DNA from: an uncultured bacterium | GTDB taxonomy: Bacteria; Cyanobacteriota; Vampirovibrionia; Gastranaerophilales; Gastranaerophilaceae | DNA length: 37,893 nucleotides | Assembly: GCA_900551675.1 (NCBI GenBank) | Contig: URXH01000006.1 | Span: 1 to 37,893, forward strand | Direction: 5' to 3' | In this document: one piece after another, positions 1 through 7,585 of the stretch | How positions within the stretch are numbered: the stretch's first letter is position 1 | How the letters are laid out: every line of letters starts with the position of its first letter | Made by a program: the position numbers and the translations under genes | Notes under the pieces: model-generated | Databases searched by the model: none | Seen by the model: only the letters and a program-made list of their open reading frames with translations | Told to the model about the DNA's origin: nothing

Positions 1-183
1 CAGACTGCGACTTGTATTCCAGTTTTGGAAGGTAAGTTTCCTGGCATGTACACAGAAACAGAACTGTATCGGATTCCTGCTCTGGATATGGGTTCGTTTA
101 TCGTATCTGCAGGTGACCAAAATTTAGAGGTACTCATTTTCATTACAGAAACCGAAGACCACAGGTTCGCCGGAGGACGGTAA
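1..183 (+). CDS. 3' end of an unidentified protein (partial)
   Basis: An open frame runs from the first base of the window to a TAA at 181-183 and encodes the last 60 residues of a protein. The C-terminus is mixed polar and hydrophobic and ends in ETEDHRFAGGR. I recognise no family. The frame counts as coding because a GGAGG within its last codons (175-179 region) is correctly placed as the Shine-Dalgarno of the next small gene, which starts directly after this stop, a typical operon arrangement. The start and the main domain lie outside the window. Confidence 0.6.
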   Translation, partial: QTATCIPVLEGKFPGMYTETELYRIPALDMGSFIVSAGDQNLEVLIFITETEDHRFAGGR

Positions 184-285
184 ATGAATCATAAAAAAGC
201 GCTAAAAAAAATCCTGAAATGGGCAGGTTCGCTTTTGCTGTCATCGTTGTTTACGGCTCCTGTTTTTTTTATTTTAATTATTTAA
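184..285 (+). CDS. 33-aa single-span membrane peptide
   Basis: ATG immediately follows the TAA of the upstream gene (TAAATG) and is preceded by GGAGG at about 7 bases, so translation is probably coupled. The product has a lysine-rich N-terminus (MNHKKALKKILK) followed by one hydrophobic stretch to the C-terminus (about residues 14-33), with a Pro in the middle. That is the pattern of a small inner-membrane protein or of an uncleaved signal anchor. No family is recognised. It could be an accessory subunit of the upstream product. The AT-rich 260 bp after it (286-545) shows no gene and presumably holds the promoter of the HEAT-repeat gene. Confidence 0.5.
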   Translation: MNHKKALKKILKWAGSLLLSSLFTAPVFFILII

Positions 286-545
286 AAAACAAAATCACTA
301 TTTTTTCAAAAATTTTGTGCATGTTTAACACAAAGAATAAAAAATATGTTATATTAATATTATAAAGTGTCAGTTTTACCCTTAAAGAAATTTAACCCGC
401 AACTGCACTTAAAAAAGGAAATAAATATTTTGTTAATAAAAATTAATATAAGTAGGTAAAAAAGGCAATATTTTATTCTAAATATTTTTTATAGAAATAT
501 AAAGTGTAGTAGAATTAAAAATATTGTGTGTCGGAGGAAAACTTA

Positions 546-1406
546 ATGACAATTAGTGTGAACAGCAAGAAAAAACAAGTTAAAAAATCTTTTGAAGAAT
601 TATTGACAGATCTTAAAACAAGCAATTCAGAAAAAGTCAGATATAATGCTGCACGCGTTCTCGGTGAAATGGGTGATTCAAAAGCCGTAGAACCGTTAAT
701 TGATGTTTTAAAACACGACAAAAACGGCTCCGTTAGACTTTATGCAGCCCGTGCTCTCGGTGAACTTGGAGATTCAAAAGCTACAATACATTTGATTGAA
801 TCTTTACGTGAAGACAGAAATGTTGATGTAAGAGTTCGTGCAGCCCGTGCTCTCGGACGTTTAGGCGGCGAAATTGTTGTTGAACCTCTTGTAGAAGCTT
901 TAAATGATGAAAACCCTCAGGTTTGTATAACTGCAACAGATGCTTTGATTGAAATCGGCGATGTTGCAACAGATGCGTTGATTGCTTCTTTAGACCACGA
1001 AAAAGTTAATGTAAGATGCGATGCAACAAGAGCATTAGGTGAAATCGGAAATAAAAAGGCCGTTGATAAAGTAATTAATATGCTTTATGACGAATGGGTA
1101 AATGTTAGAATTTACGCTGTAACATCACTCGGCAAACTTAATGATACAAAAGCAGTTCCGGCATTGATTGATGTTATGAAAAACCGTAATGAAAATGAAC
1201 TTGTTAGAGCAGGTGCAGCAGCAGCTCTCGGTGTATTGAGAGACCAAAGAGCCCTTTTGCCTTTAAGAGAATTAATTATGGAAGCTGAAGAACTCGGTGA
1301 ACTTGAAGATACTGCTTTGAAATCATTCAAGAAAATTATGGCAGCCAACTGGCAGTCAATCCCGGGTGCCACAGCTCAAAAGAAACCTGCAAATACTTTT
1401 GCATAA
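546..1406 (+). CDS. HEAT-repeat (PBS-lyase type) protein
   Basis: This 286-aa protein consists almost wholly of tandem helical repeats of about 31 residues, with recurring cores such as VRYNAARVLGEMGDSKAVEPL and close variants. About seven units are visible between residues 20 and 270, of the HEAT_2/EZ-HEAT class found in phycobilin lyase-related proteins and many scaffolds. Such solenoids bind proteins; no catalytic residues are seen, and lyase activity is not implied. I chose ATG 546 because GGAGG (533-537) lies 8 bases upstream; an in-frame GTG at 528 would put the Shine-Dalgarno inside the gene. The N-terminus is lysine-rich with no signal peptide, so it is probably cytoplasmic. It is monocistronic, closed by the hairpin at 1432-1460. 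Family assignment is firm; the partner is unknown. Confidence 0.85.
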   Translation: MTISVNSKKKQVKKSFEELLTDLKTSNSEKVRYNAARVLGEMGDSKAVEPLIDVLKHDKNGSVRLYAARALGELGDSKATIHLIESLREDRNVDVRVRAARALGRLGGEIVVEPLVEALNDENPQVCITATDALIEIGDVATDALIASLDHEKVNVRCDATRALGEIGNKKAVDKVINMLYDEWVNVRIYAVTSLGKLNDTKAVPALIDVMKNRNENELVRAGAAAALGVLRDQRALLPLRELIMEAEELGELEDTALKSFKKIMAANWQSIPGATAQKKPANTFA

Positions 1407-1431
1407 ACTTTTCACTGAACAAAAAGGAAAA

Positions 1432-1464
1432 CAAAACCGGCCTTTAAAAGGCCGGTTTTGTTGT
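1432..1464 (+). terminator. Intrinsic terminator after the HEAT-repeat gene
   Basis: A perfect 13-bp stem (1432-1444 with 1448-1460, core AACCGGCCTT/AAGGCCGGTT) with a 3-base loop is followed by TTGTT. It sits between convergent genes. On the minus strand it is followed by a T-rich stretch as well, so it may serve both transcripts. Confidence 0.85.
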
Positions 1465-1481
1465 TATAATATAAGTACATC

Positions 1482-2630
1482 TCATAATGTTTGCAGCTGA
1501 TTATTAATACTTAAATTATCAGTTAGTTTTATAACTTTAAAAGGTCTGAAGGACAAAGAATTATTTACATCATTTTCTAATTTTTTTTGTGCAATTTCTA
1601 TCGCTTTTTGAGAAAAATCAATACCTAGCCACTTTCTACCAGACTGCTGGGCAGCAAGTAATGTTGTACCCGAACCGCAGAAAAAATCAAGAATAATACT
1701 ATCTTTATTTGAAGATGCTGATATAATATTTTTTAATAAATCTAGATTTTTTTCAGTAGGGTAATTAGGATATTGCGGATCTTTAAACTCCCAGATATCT
1801 TGCATTTTTTTCCCTTCACGTTCATCAGCATAAATTATTTTTCTAGGAATCCCGTTAGCAGACCATTCAATCAGTCCGTTTCTGTCCAATTCTTCCAGCT
1901 CCGCGGGTGCACATCTCCAATGGCGTCCTTTAGGTGGTTTCATCCCTCTGAATTTGCTGCTAGTTACTCCGTTTTTAGTTTCTCCCGGTGCATGTAATGG
2001 GATTGTAGTATAACGGCGTCCGTTTTTATCAGTTTTATTAAATAACCTTTTTAAATCTTCTTCGTTATAAGGAATCTTTGGAGAATTCCATATTATATTT
2101 TTAGTTTTGGAATAAAAAAGAATCATGTCTTTTATATTTCCATAAGCATTTCTTTCAAAATTTTTAGGATTGCATTTTATCCTTGTTATATCATTTCTAA
2201 AATTTTGAATACCAAAAATTTCGTCCATTATTATTTTCACATAATGTCCAATTTTGTAATCAATATGTAAATAAATAGAACCTTGATCTGACAAAAGTTC
2301 CTTTGCATATAAAAGTCTCTCTCTTATAAATTCTAAAAAATCTGAACCTTTTAAATTATCAATATAAGCTATATCATCATTATTGGCTGAACTTATTGTG
2401 CCTGTTCTGTTTTTACCGATTCTGAAAATATTGTTAGTTGAAAACGGAGGGTCTATATAAATTAAATCAATCTTTTTTTTGTATTGATTAGTCAATGCTT
2501 TTAAAGCCTTTAAATTTTCACCGAAAATCAGATAATTAAAATCATCACTCATTGGCTCACTAAAAAATACATCATCAACATTATTATTTATTTGTTCAAT
2601 TGATTTTTTACCTTTATAATTTAATTCCAT
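1482..2630 (-). CDS. Type II DNA adenine-N6 methyltransferase (beta class)
   Basis: The 382-aa protein transfers methyl groups from S-adenosylmethionine to DNA. Motif IV, DLIYIDPPF (DPPF at residues 60-63), precedes the SAM-binding motif I, DFFCGSGTT (315-323), with IDFSQKAIEIA after it. This IV-before-I order defines the beta class, and DPPF rather than SPPY favours N6-adenine. The variable segment between them (about 130-260) should hold the target-recognition region. It lies 8 bp downstream of a PD-(D/E)xK protein on the same strand, so it most likely protects the chromosome from that nuclease. AAGG precedes the ATG. The family is certain; the target sequence cannot be read from the protein. 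Confidence 0.93.
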   Translation of the reverse strand: MELNYKGKKSIEQINNNVDDVFFSEPMSDDFNYLIFGENLKALKALTNQYKKKIDLIYIDPPFSTNNIFRIGKNRTGTISSANNDDIAYIDNLKGSDFLEFIRERLLYAKELLSDQGSIYLHIDYKIGHYVKIIMDEIFGIQNFRNDITRIKCNPKNFERNAYGNIKDMILFYSKTKNIIWNSPKIPYNEEDLKRLFNKTDKNGRRYTTIPLHAPGETKNGVTSSKFRGMKPPKGRHWRCAPAELEELDRNGLIEWSANGIPRKIIYADEREGKKMQDIWEFKDPQYPNYPTEKNLDLLKNIISASSNKDSIILDFFCGSGTTLLAAQQSGRKWLGIDFSQKAIEIAQKKLENDVNNSLSFRPFKVIKLTDNLSINNQLQTL

Positions 2631-2638
2631 ATTTAACC

Positions 2639-3421
2639 TTATATTGAGTATAAAAACTCTCTTAACATTAACGCACTTAAAATGATATTATTTTCTGATT
2701 CTTGTAATAAAGCTTTGTGCATTTTATTATTACCATTTATATAAACAACACCGTCCAAAATAGCAATTTTAACAGCATTATTTACTTCAGCGTTAAGAGT
2801 AAGCATAGCATCCTCAAACTGCGCATTTTGATGTCCGCCAAAATCAGTTAAAAATTTAGCTTCACCTATAACATATTTTCCATTAAATCTTGCTGCAAAA
2901 TCAAGCCCTTTTTCTCTTTTATAGCCGACAGTTTCTTTTGCCCAACGCAGCATTTCAGAATCAGAGGCATCAAGTATGGCATTCTCAGAAGATGACATAA
3001 ATGTTTTAACAGATACAGGCATCATTCCTAAAACACCCGTTCTAACCCATCTTTTAAATAACGGTCCTATTTGTCTGTTTGTTTCCTTGGGTTCACAGCA
3101 TCTTTCAAAGATTTTATCTAACCCCATTTCATACAAATTTCCTGCAATACGGTTTACTGTTTGCGGATTTCTTTCTATAGCTGATTTATCACGTTTTAGA
3201 TATGCTATATATGAGTCTTTAATCGGAAATAAATCACATTTAAGTAAAGAATTTACAAGTTCAATATTATTATGCTGGTTAAAACTTTGCTCTATCTTTT
3301 CCCATACACCATTGTTAACATTCCTTATACAATTGGGAATAGAAGGATAGACTTTAAATAATTCATCCAGATAATTTTTTTGATTAGCAAATTCAATACT
3401 TAAATTTGTCCAGTGATTCAT
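2639..3421 (-). CDS. Probable type II restriction endonuclease, PD-(D/E)xK fold
   Basis: The 260-aa protein is encoded directly upstream of the methyltransferase. The C-terminal half carries GLDFAARFNGKYVIGEAKFL, where D174 and E187-A-K189 fit the metal-binding catalytic core of PD-(D/E)xK nucleases, here in the order expected for type II enzymes. The N-terminal half is helical and probably holds dimer and DNA contacts. ATG 3421 is preceded by GGAG at about 6 bases; an in-frame TTG at 3433 would overlap that site and is less likely. By overall look it may belong to the Tsp45I-like group, but this is from memory and weak. The context (tight pair with a methyltransferase) is the strongest argument for its role. 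Confidence 0.75.
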   Translation of the reverse strand: MNHWTNLSIEFANQKNYLDELFKVYPSIPNCIRNVNNGVWEKIEQSFNQHNNIELVNSLLKCDLFPIKDSYIAYLKRDKSAIERNPQTVNRIAGNLYEMGLDKIFERCCEPKETNRQIGPLFKRWVRTGVLGMMPVSVKTFMSSSENAILDASDSEMLRWAKETVGYKREKGLDFAARFNGKYVIGEAKFLTDFGGHQNAQFEDAMLTLNAEVNNAVKIAILDGVVYINGNNKMHKALLQESENNIILSALMLREFLYSI

Positions 3422-3614
3422 CGTAAACTCCAATTATATGTTTCATTATACAACAAAACTTGCAATATAAATAGAAAAAATAAACTTATGAAATTATATA
3501 CATATAATTGAATATTACAAGGCAAATATTGAAACCTAATAGCAGATAAAGAAACAGGCTATCTGTTTTTTTTTGAAGCAAAACCTGGTAATCATATAAC
3601 AGAATATACAGAAT

Positions 3615-4400
3615 TTACTTAAAATAGTATTCAATCTCCGTGGATAAGTCCAGTTTTTTTGCATTGGAACGGAAAATTCTTGACTTCAACCCCATTTTCG
3701 CAAGTCTATATTTAATACTTATTGCAAGGACTCCGAGTCCGTATTTGCAAGAACGAATAAAGTTTATGGAAGATGCCTCTTTAAAATATTTTGTCGGACA
3801 CGAAACTTCGCCTATTTTATATTTGTTGTAAAACAAAAGTGCGATTATTTCGTTATCAAAAATAAAATCATCATCACATTCCCCGAGCGGCAGATTTTCA
3901 AGAACTTCTCTAGTAAAGCCTCTGAAACCTGTATGGTATTCGGTTAAATTTTCTCCGGTAAAAACATTTTCAAACCAAGTCAAAAATTTGTTTGCGATAA
4001 ATTTATATAAAGGCATACCGCCTTTCAGGGCAGAATTGCCTAACATGCGGGACGCAAGAACTGCATCATACTGACCGAATGCCATCATGCATACTATTGC
4101 GGGAATAAGTTTCGGCGTATATTGATAATCAGGATGAAGCATGACAACAATATCAGCTCCAGCCTGCAAAGCTGCCTTGTAGCAGGATTTTTGATTACCG
4201 CCGTAGCCTTTGTTTTTTTTGTGAACAATAGTTTTTATATTTAATTCTTTTGAAACAAGTTTTGTATTATCCTGTGAGTTGTCATCAACAAGAATTACTT
4301 CATCAACAAAATCTTTGTAAATTTCGTCATAAGTTTGTCTCAAAGTTTTTTCTGCGTTATACGCAGGCATTATTACAATTACTTTTTTATTATTAATCAT
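3615..4400 (-). CDS. Family 2 glycosyltransferase (polyprenyl-phosphate sugar synthase-like)
   Basis: This 261-aa GT-A fold enzyme transfers a sugar from a nucleotide donor, probably to a lipid phosphate or cell-envelope acceptor. The N-terminus VIVIMPAYNAEKT and EVILVDDNSQDNT (about residues 34-46) are the nucleotide-binding signatures. VMLHPDYQY (about 86-94) replaces the usual D-x-D/DADGQ motif, as seen in DPM1-like branches, with the aspartate kept. No C-terminal membrane segments of the GtrB type are apparent. It stands alone, with a palindromic repeat and the hpf terminator upstream. Acceptor and sugar cannot be named. Confidence 0.85.
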   Translation of the reverse strand: MINNKKVIVIMPAYNAEKTLRQTYDEIYKDFVDEVILVDDNSQDNTKLVSKELNIKTIVHKKNKGYGGNQKSCYKAALQAGADIVVMLHPDYQYTPKLIPAIVCMMAFGQYDAVLASRMLGNSALKGGMPLYKFIANKFLTWFENVFTGENLTEYHTGFRGFTREVLENLPLGECDDDFIFDNEIIALLFYNKYKIGEVSCPTKYFKEASSINFIRSCKYGLGVLAISIKYRLAKMGLKSRIFRSNAKKLDLSTEIEYYFK

Positions 4401-4479
4401 ATTTTTATAAATTCCACATTACCATAAGGCATTTATTTTATTACGAGCATTTTATTATTTTCGGCTATTCTGAGTATTA

Positions 4480-4504
4480 GATCCCGAAACAAGTTCGGGA
4501 TGAC
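4480..4504. repeat. REP-like palindrome
   Basis: ATCCCGAA (4481-4488) pairs with TTCGGGAT (4494-4501) around a 5-base spacer. The CCCGAAACAAGTTCGGG type of palindrome recurs in intergenic DNA of many bacteria. No T-run follows, so it is called a repeat rather than a terminator. Confidence 0.5.
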
Positions 4505-4520
4505 TGTTTTATTTTATTAT

Positions 4521-4550
4521 AAAAAAGAGGTGCTTGTTGTGCACCTCTTT
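4521..4550 (-). terminator. Intrinsic terminator of hpf
   Basis: Stem 4524-4533 (AAAGAGGTGC) pairs with 4541-4550 (GCACCTCTTT) around a 7-base loop. Read on the minus strand it ends in TTTTTT, 6 bases after the hpf stop codon. Confidence 0.85.
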
Positions 4551-4556
4551 AAAATT

Positions 4557-4919
4557 CTATTCTTCAACAGCTTCAGCTGTTTCTTCGACTTTAGCTTCTG
4601 TTCTGATGGAAGACTTGTCAGTGCCCACACTTTTATCTTTAAATTTTTGAACCTGTCTGAGCAATTTATCTGCAAGCAAATCAATACTTTCATACATTGA
4701 ATCTGCCGCTTCTTCACATCTTACAACACCTGTGTTCATTTTACAGCTGACTTCTGCAACGTGTTTCCCGGAAGCAGCCGGATTTTTAATTACCGACAGC
4801 ACTACATCAATACCCTGAATCTGGTCATAATGTGTTGCTACTTTACCGATTTTTTCTTTTACATAAGCTTTAATAGCATCAGTAATTTCAATGTTTCTTC
4901 CGTTAACGTAAATATGCAT
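4557..4919 (-). CDS. hpf: Ribosome hibernation-promoting factor, short form
   Basis: The 120-aa protein begins MHIYVNGRNIEITDAIKAYV, the signature of the HPF/YfiA (RaiA) fold, which binds the 30S decoding centre and inactivates ribosomes in stationary phase. Residues 1-95 cover the beta-alpha-beta-beta-beta-alpha domain. The last 25 residues are an acidic tail (KVEETAEAVEE). The dimerisation domain of the long HPF (about 180-190 aa) found in Cyanobacteria and Firmicutes is absent. ATG 4919 is chosen because AGGAGG lies 7-8 bases upstream; longer in-frame starts would place this site inside the gene. It has its own promoter (TATAAT at 4951-4956) and terminator. Confidence 0.92.
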   Translation of the reverse strand: MHIYVNGRNIEITDAIKAYVKEKIGKVATHYDQIQGIDVVLSVIKNPAASGKHVAEVSCKMNTGVVRCEEAADSMYESIDLLADKLLRQVQKFKDKSVGTDKSSIRTEAKVEETAEAVEE

Positions 4920-4950
4920 GTTGAAACCTCCTATAACATACTGCTTGTAT

Positions 4951-4979
4951 ATTATAACATATATTTTAAGATTTTTAAA
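4951..4979 (-). promoter_or_regulatory. Sigma-70-type promoter of hpf
   Basis: On the minus strand TTTAAA (4979-4974), a 17-bp spacer and TATAAT (4956-4951) precede hpf by about 30 bases, leaving room for the AGGAGG leader. Confidence 0.55.
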
Positions 4980-5018
4980 GCCTTTTTCGCAATATTGCAA
5001 AAAATATTTATTAAAGAA

Positions 5019-5240
5019 TTAATCTTCAATAATAAATTGCTGTAATTCAACATTCGGAGTTCCGATAACACGAACAAGCTCTAAAACGGAAGCTTTCATC
5101 TGACATTTTTGAGAAGAACCGCTGAAGAAATCTCTGTAAAAACAGCCTTCACAATTGCATCCTCTTTTATAACATTCAAGAGCAGTCGGAGTCCATCTTC
5201 TCACTGCAACAGCTCTTCCCATATCCCTACTTCTAAACAA
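5019..5240 (-). CDS. Conserved small cysteine-rich protein
   Basis: The 73-aa product has a core ECYKRGCNCEGCFYRDFF and KCQMKASVLELVRVIGTPN. The five cysteines are spaced C-x4-C-x-C-x2-C-x12-C, which suggests a bound metal (zinc or Fe-S). I recall similar small proteins (WTPTALECYxRGCxCxGC and KCxMKxxVLELVR) in Firmicutes and Cyanobacteria, without a known function. The start is ambiguous: TTG 5240 has GGAG 10 bases upstream; ATG 5222 has a poorly spaced AGGG. It has a promoter of its own and lies 99 bp upstream of hpf on the same strand. It is a real gene, but no function can be assigned. Confidence 0.72.
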   Translation of the reverse strand: MFRSRDMGRAVAVRRWTPTALECYKRGCNCEGCFYRDFFSGSSQKCQMKASVLELVRVIGTPNVELQQFIIED

Positions 5241-5597
5241 TTTATATAATCTCCACTTATCTAACTATCTCACCCAAGGTACGAAAAAATTATGCAGATA
5301 TACCTGCCGTAATCCCCTTATCAGAAGCTTTTTACCTCCTCACGTCCTTAATTACATTATAAAAAATAAGGAAATTATTTCAAGAGCGAGACATGTGATT
5401 GTGAACATTTGTAACAACCAGTGCAAAGTCTAGATAGCAGGCGTTCTTAAAAAGTCAATCATGCTAAAAATGAAGCTGATACATGGTTTTCAGATTTTAA
5501 ATCATGCAAACATGCTCATGCCATGGTTTTTCATGTTTTTAAAAAGTATTAAGAATTGTAAAATATTTAGATTCTATGGCTGGTTCGGGCATGCAGT
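5241..5597. other. Gene-free stretch with a minus-strand promoter and leader
   Basis: On the minus strand CTTGAA (5384-5379), a 16-bp spacer and TATAAT (5362-5357) form a good promoter for the cysteine-rich protein, giving a leader of about 110 bases. That leader contains AGGAGG near 5335 without a suitable ATG, and a small hairpin (GCAG-N6-CTGC) followed by T6 near 5287-5310. The rest, 5400-5597, holds two short CATGGTTTT direct repeats and no convincing gene; it is the downstream side of mntP. Confidence 0.45.
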
Positions 5598-6140
5598 TTA
5601 CATAAAAACAGCTTTAATAGCAAGAAGTATCAGAATAATTCCGCCGGATATTTCAAGATATTTTGACGGCAGTTTTTTGAACAAATTACCTCCCCAAAAA
5701 CCGGAAATCGACATAATAAAGGATACTAAAGCAATTACGGAGGCCGAAAATATAAGCGGTGTGTGAGTCAAATTCAGACTTACTCCTGATGCCAGAGCGT
5801 CAATGCTTGTTGCAAATCCCATGCCTATCAAACATTTCAATCCTATGCAGCAGATTTCTTCTTCTTTTTTCTTAAATGCCTCATGTATAAATTTAACACC
5901 AAGTCCGAAAAATATTATAAATACAAACCATTTGCCGTAAGGTTCTATAAATTTGCTGACTGTCTCTGTAAATAAATACCCGATACAGGCCATAAGCCCT
6001 TGCGAAAGCCCCATGGTAAATGCAAGTGCAAGAGAATTTTTTAATCTGTTATGCGAAAAAATCAGCCCTTGAGAGAATGAAACAACAAGACAATCTACGC
6101 CTAATGCTATTGCTAAAAGTAAAATTTCTATGAAATGCAA
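5598..6140 (-). CDS. mntP: Manganese efflux pump MntP
   Basis: The 180-aa integral membrane protein exports Mn2+. Six hydrophobic segments are visible in two homologous halves. Each half has the conserved acidic motif: IALGVDCLVVSFSQG in helix 1 and ATSIDALASGVSL in helix 4. The length equals the family norm of about 185. The start is a TTG at 6140, inside the last codons of the upstream DUF4127 gene, with GAGG about 7 bases before it; no later ATG would keep helix 1. The 13-bp overlap implies translational coupling. There is no Mn riboswitch directly in front because the gene has no leader of its own. Confidence 0.93.
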   Translation of the reverse strand: MHFIEILLLAIALGVDCLVVSFSQGLIFSHNRLKNSLALAFTMGLSQGLMACIGYLFTETVSKFIEPYGKWFVFIIFFGLGVKFIHEAFKKKEEEICCIGLKCLIGMGFATSIDALASGVSLNLTHTPLIFSASVIALVSFIMSISGFWGGNLFKKLPSKYLEISGGIILILLAIKAVFM

Positions 6141-7537
6141 ACTTCTACCTCAAACAGTCTTTCCCACGGGAATTTGTAGCTTACATCATATTTTACGCCG
6201 AATTTGTGAAAAATTCTATCTTCAAAAGGTTTCATCATATGTTTAATTTCTTTTTCATCAGGTTTTGTCAGCTTCTGTCTTACATTTGCCTGATAAGCCC
6301 AATCATCAAGAAAGCGCACAACCTGCAATTCTTTAAAAAGCGAAGAGTTAAAATTTAAGGGTGAAGAACTTGCATGATATTTTACAACTGCAGCACAAAT
6401 AAGGCTTCCAAGTGTATTTGCGCTGGTATTCCATGCCGAATAACCGTAAAAATTATCATCAAAATTACTTTCCAGCAGTTTTTCTACAAATGCGTTATCA
6501 GCTCCGTTTGCAAATCTTACATCTGCAATCATATATGGCTTATCAGGTTTTGCCCACAATCCGTTGAACGGTTCTGACGGAACTTTCATAACAATTTCGC
6601 CCTGATGCTTTTTAAAATTATTCACATAAAGCAGAATATCCGCATCTAAAGGTTCTGAAATCTTACATCCTGCAAGTTCAATCTGGCCTTTTACAGACTG
6701 CTCAATTGAAACATCTTCATAATTTGAAATTAAATCCTTGTATTCTGGTTCAAGAAATACGGGAGCTATTTTAAGTGAAGAGTGAAGGGGGGGAAGGACT
6801 GTTTCCGTTCTGTCTTTTTGAAATGATGGTATTGCATAAAATTCATTCACTGCCCGCGCTAAAAGCGTCAGAGGAATTTCATCGGCTCCTGTTTTTACAA
6901 ATCCGCCGGAGTTTTCAAGCGTTTCTGCCTCTTTTACATTAAAACCGTATTCGGCGCAGTCATCTTTTGAAAACACAAGAGTATTAAACAAGCCCTGCTT
7001 TTGAAATTCCAGATAAATTTTGTTTATTTCAAAATTTCTTTTACGCGTTGAAAGATAATCTTCAAGAATTTCTTCAGGTATATCAGATTGAGGAGGACAG
7101 CCGTTTTTATGGGTGTTATAAGAATATTCAAAAATTTTTTTGCCCCACCTGCTCCAGTATTCTTTTTCTTCCTCATTAATATTGTTGTTAGAAATTCTCA
7201 TTATACTTGAGAATGCATAAACTTTTGCACTCTTTTCAACAAGAATATCTTTTAATTTTTGAACTCTTTCTTTTATTTGTTCAAAACTTTCTTCACAGCG
7301 TCTGGAAGAAATCAGTCCTCCGTAAGCAATAGTATCAAGAGAAAGAACTAAAGCATCAACAGACGGCAGATTTTTAAGCCATTCAAAAATTTTATCCGTT
7401 TGCGCGTATTTTGTTAAATCCCCGAGCCATTCGCGTTCAGGAATAAACAAATTTATCCCGCTGTTAATTGCGCAAATCTGTTCTGCAAGAGTATAGCATA
7501 CAGGTCTGTTATCTATCGGTACAAAAGCTATGTTCAT
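6128..7537 (-). CDS. DUF4127 family protein
   Basis: The 469-aa protein begins MNIAFVPIDNRPVCY, the hallmark of DUF4127 (VPxDNRPVxY at the N-terminus), and keeps the family's later features such as SLDTIAYGGLISSRR and ADVRFANGADN. No signal peptide is seen, so it is probably cytoplasmic. The family's biochemical role is unestablished to my knowledge; an alkaline-hydrolase or sugar-related role would be a guess. It is the first gene of a two-gene unit with mntP. Its start lies 48 bp from the divergent ubiE start, so the two promoters must overlap. Inside it, at about 6770-6790, is a GTGAAGAGTGAAG stretch like the heptamer repeat at 24105. Confidence 0.85.
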   Translation of the reverse strand: MNIAFVPIDNRPVCYTLAEQICAINSGINLFIPEREWLGDLTKYAQTDKIFEWLKNLPSVDALVLSLDTIAYGGLISSRRCEESFEQIKERVQKLKDILVEKSAKVYAFSSIMRISNNNINEEEKEYWSRWGKKIFEYSYNTHKNGCPPQSDIPEEILEDYLSTRKRNFEINKIYLEFQKQGLFNTLVFSKDDCAEYGFNVKEAETLENSGGFVKTGADEIPLTLLARAVNEFYAIPSFQKDRTETVLPPLHSSLKIAPVFLEPEYKDLISNYEDVSIEQSVKGQIELAGCKISEPLDADILLYVNNFKKHQGEIVMKVPSEPFNGLWAKPDKPYMIADVRFANGADNAFVEKLLESNFDDNFYGYSAWNTSANTLGSLICAAVVKYHASSSPLNFNSSLFKELQVVRFLDDWAYQANVRQKLTKPDEKEIKHMMKPFEDRIFHKFGVKYDVSYKFPWERLFEVEVCIS

Positions 7538-7585
7538 AAACTTATTATATGTTAAGATTTAATATAAGCAAAAAGGTAACAATTT

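Noticed and set aside
3543..3574. CAGATA/TATCTG hairpin followed by nine T on the plus strand
   Set aside because: Only a 6-bp AT-rich stem with an 11-base loop, and no plus-strand gene upstream to terminate.
5461..5766. 101-aa plus-strand open frame
   Set aside because: It overlaps mntP antisense, has no ribosome site, and its second half is the mirror of mntP.
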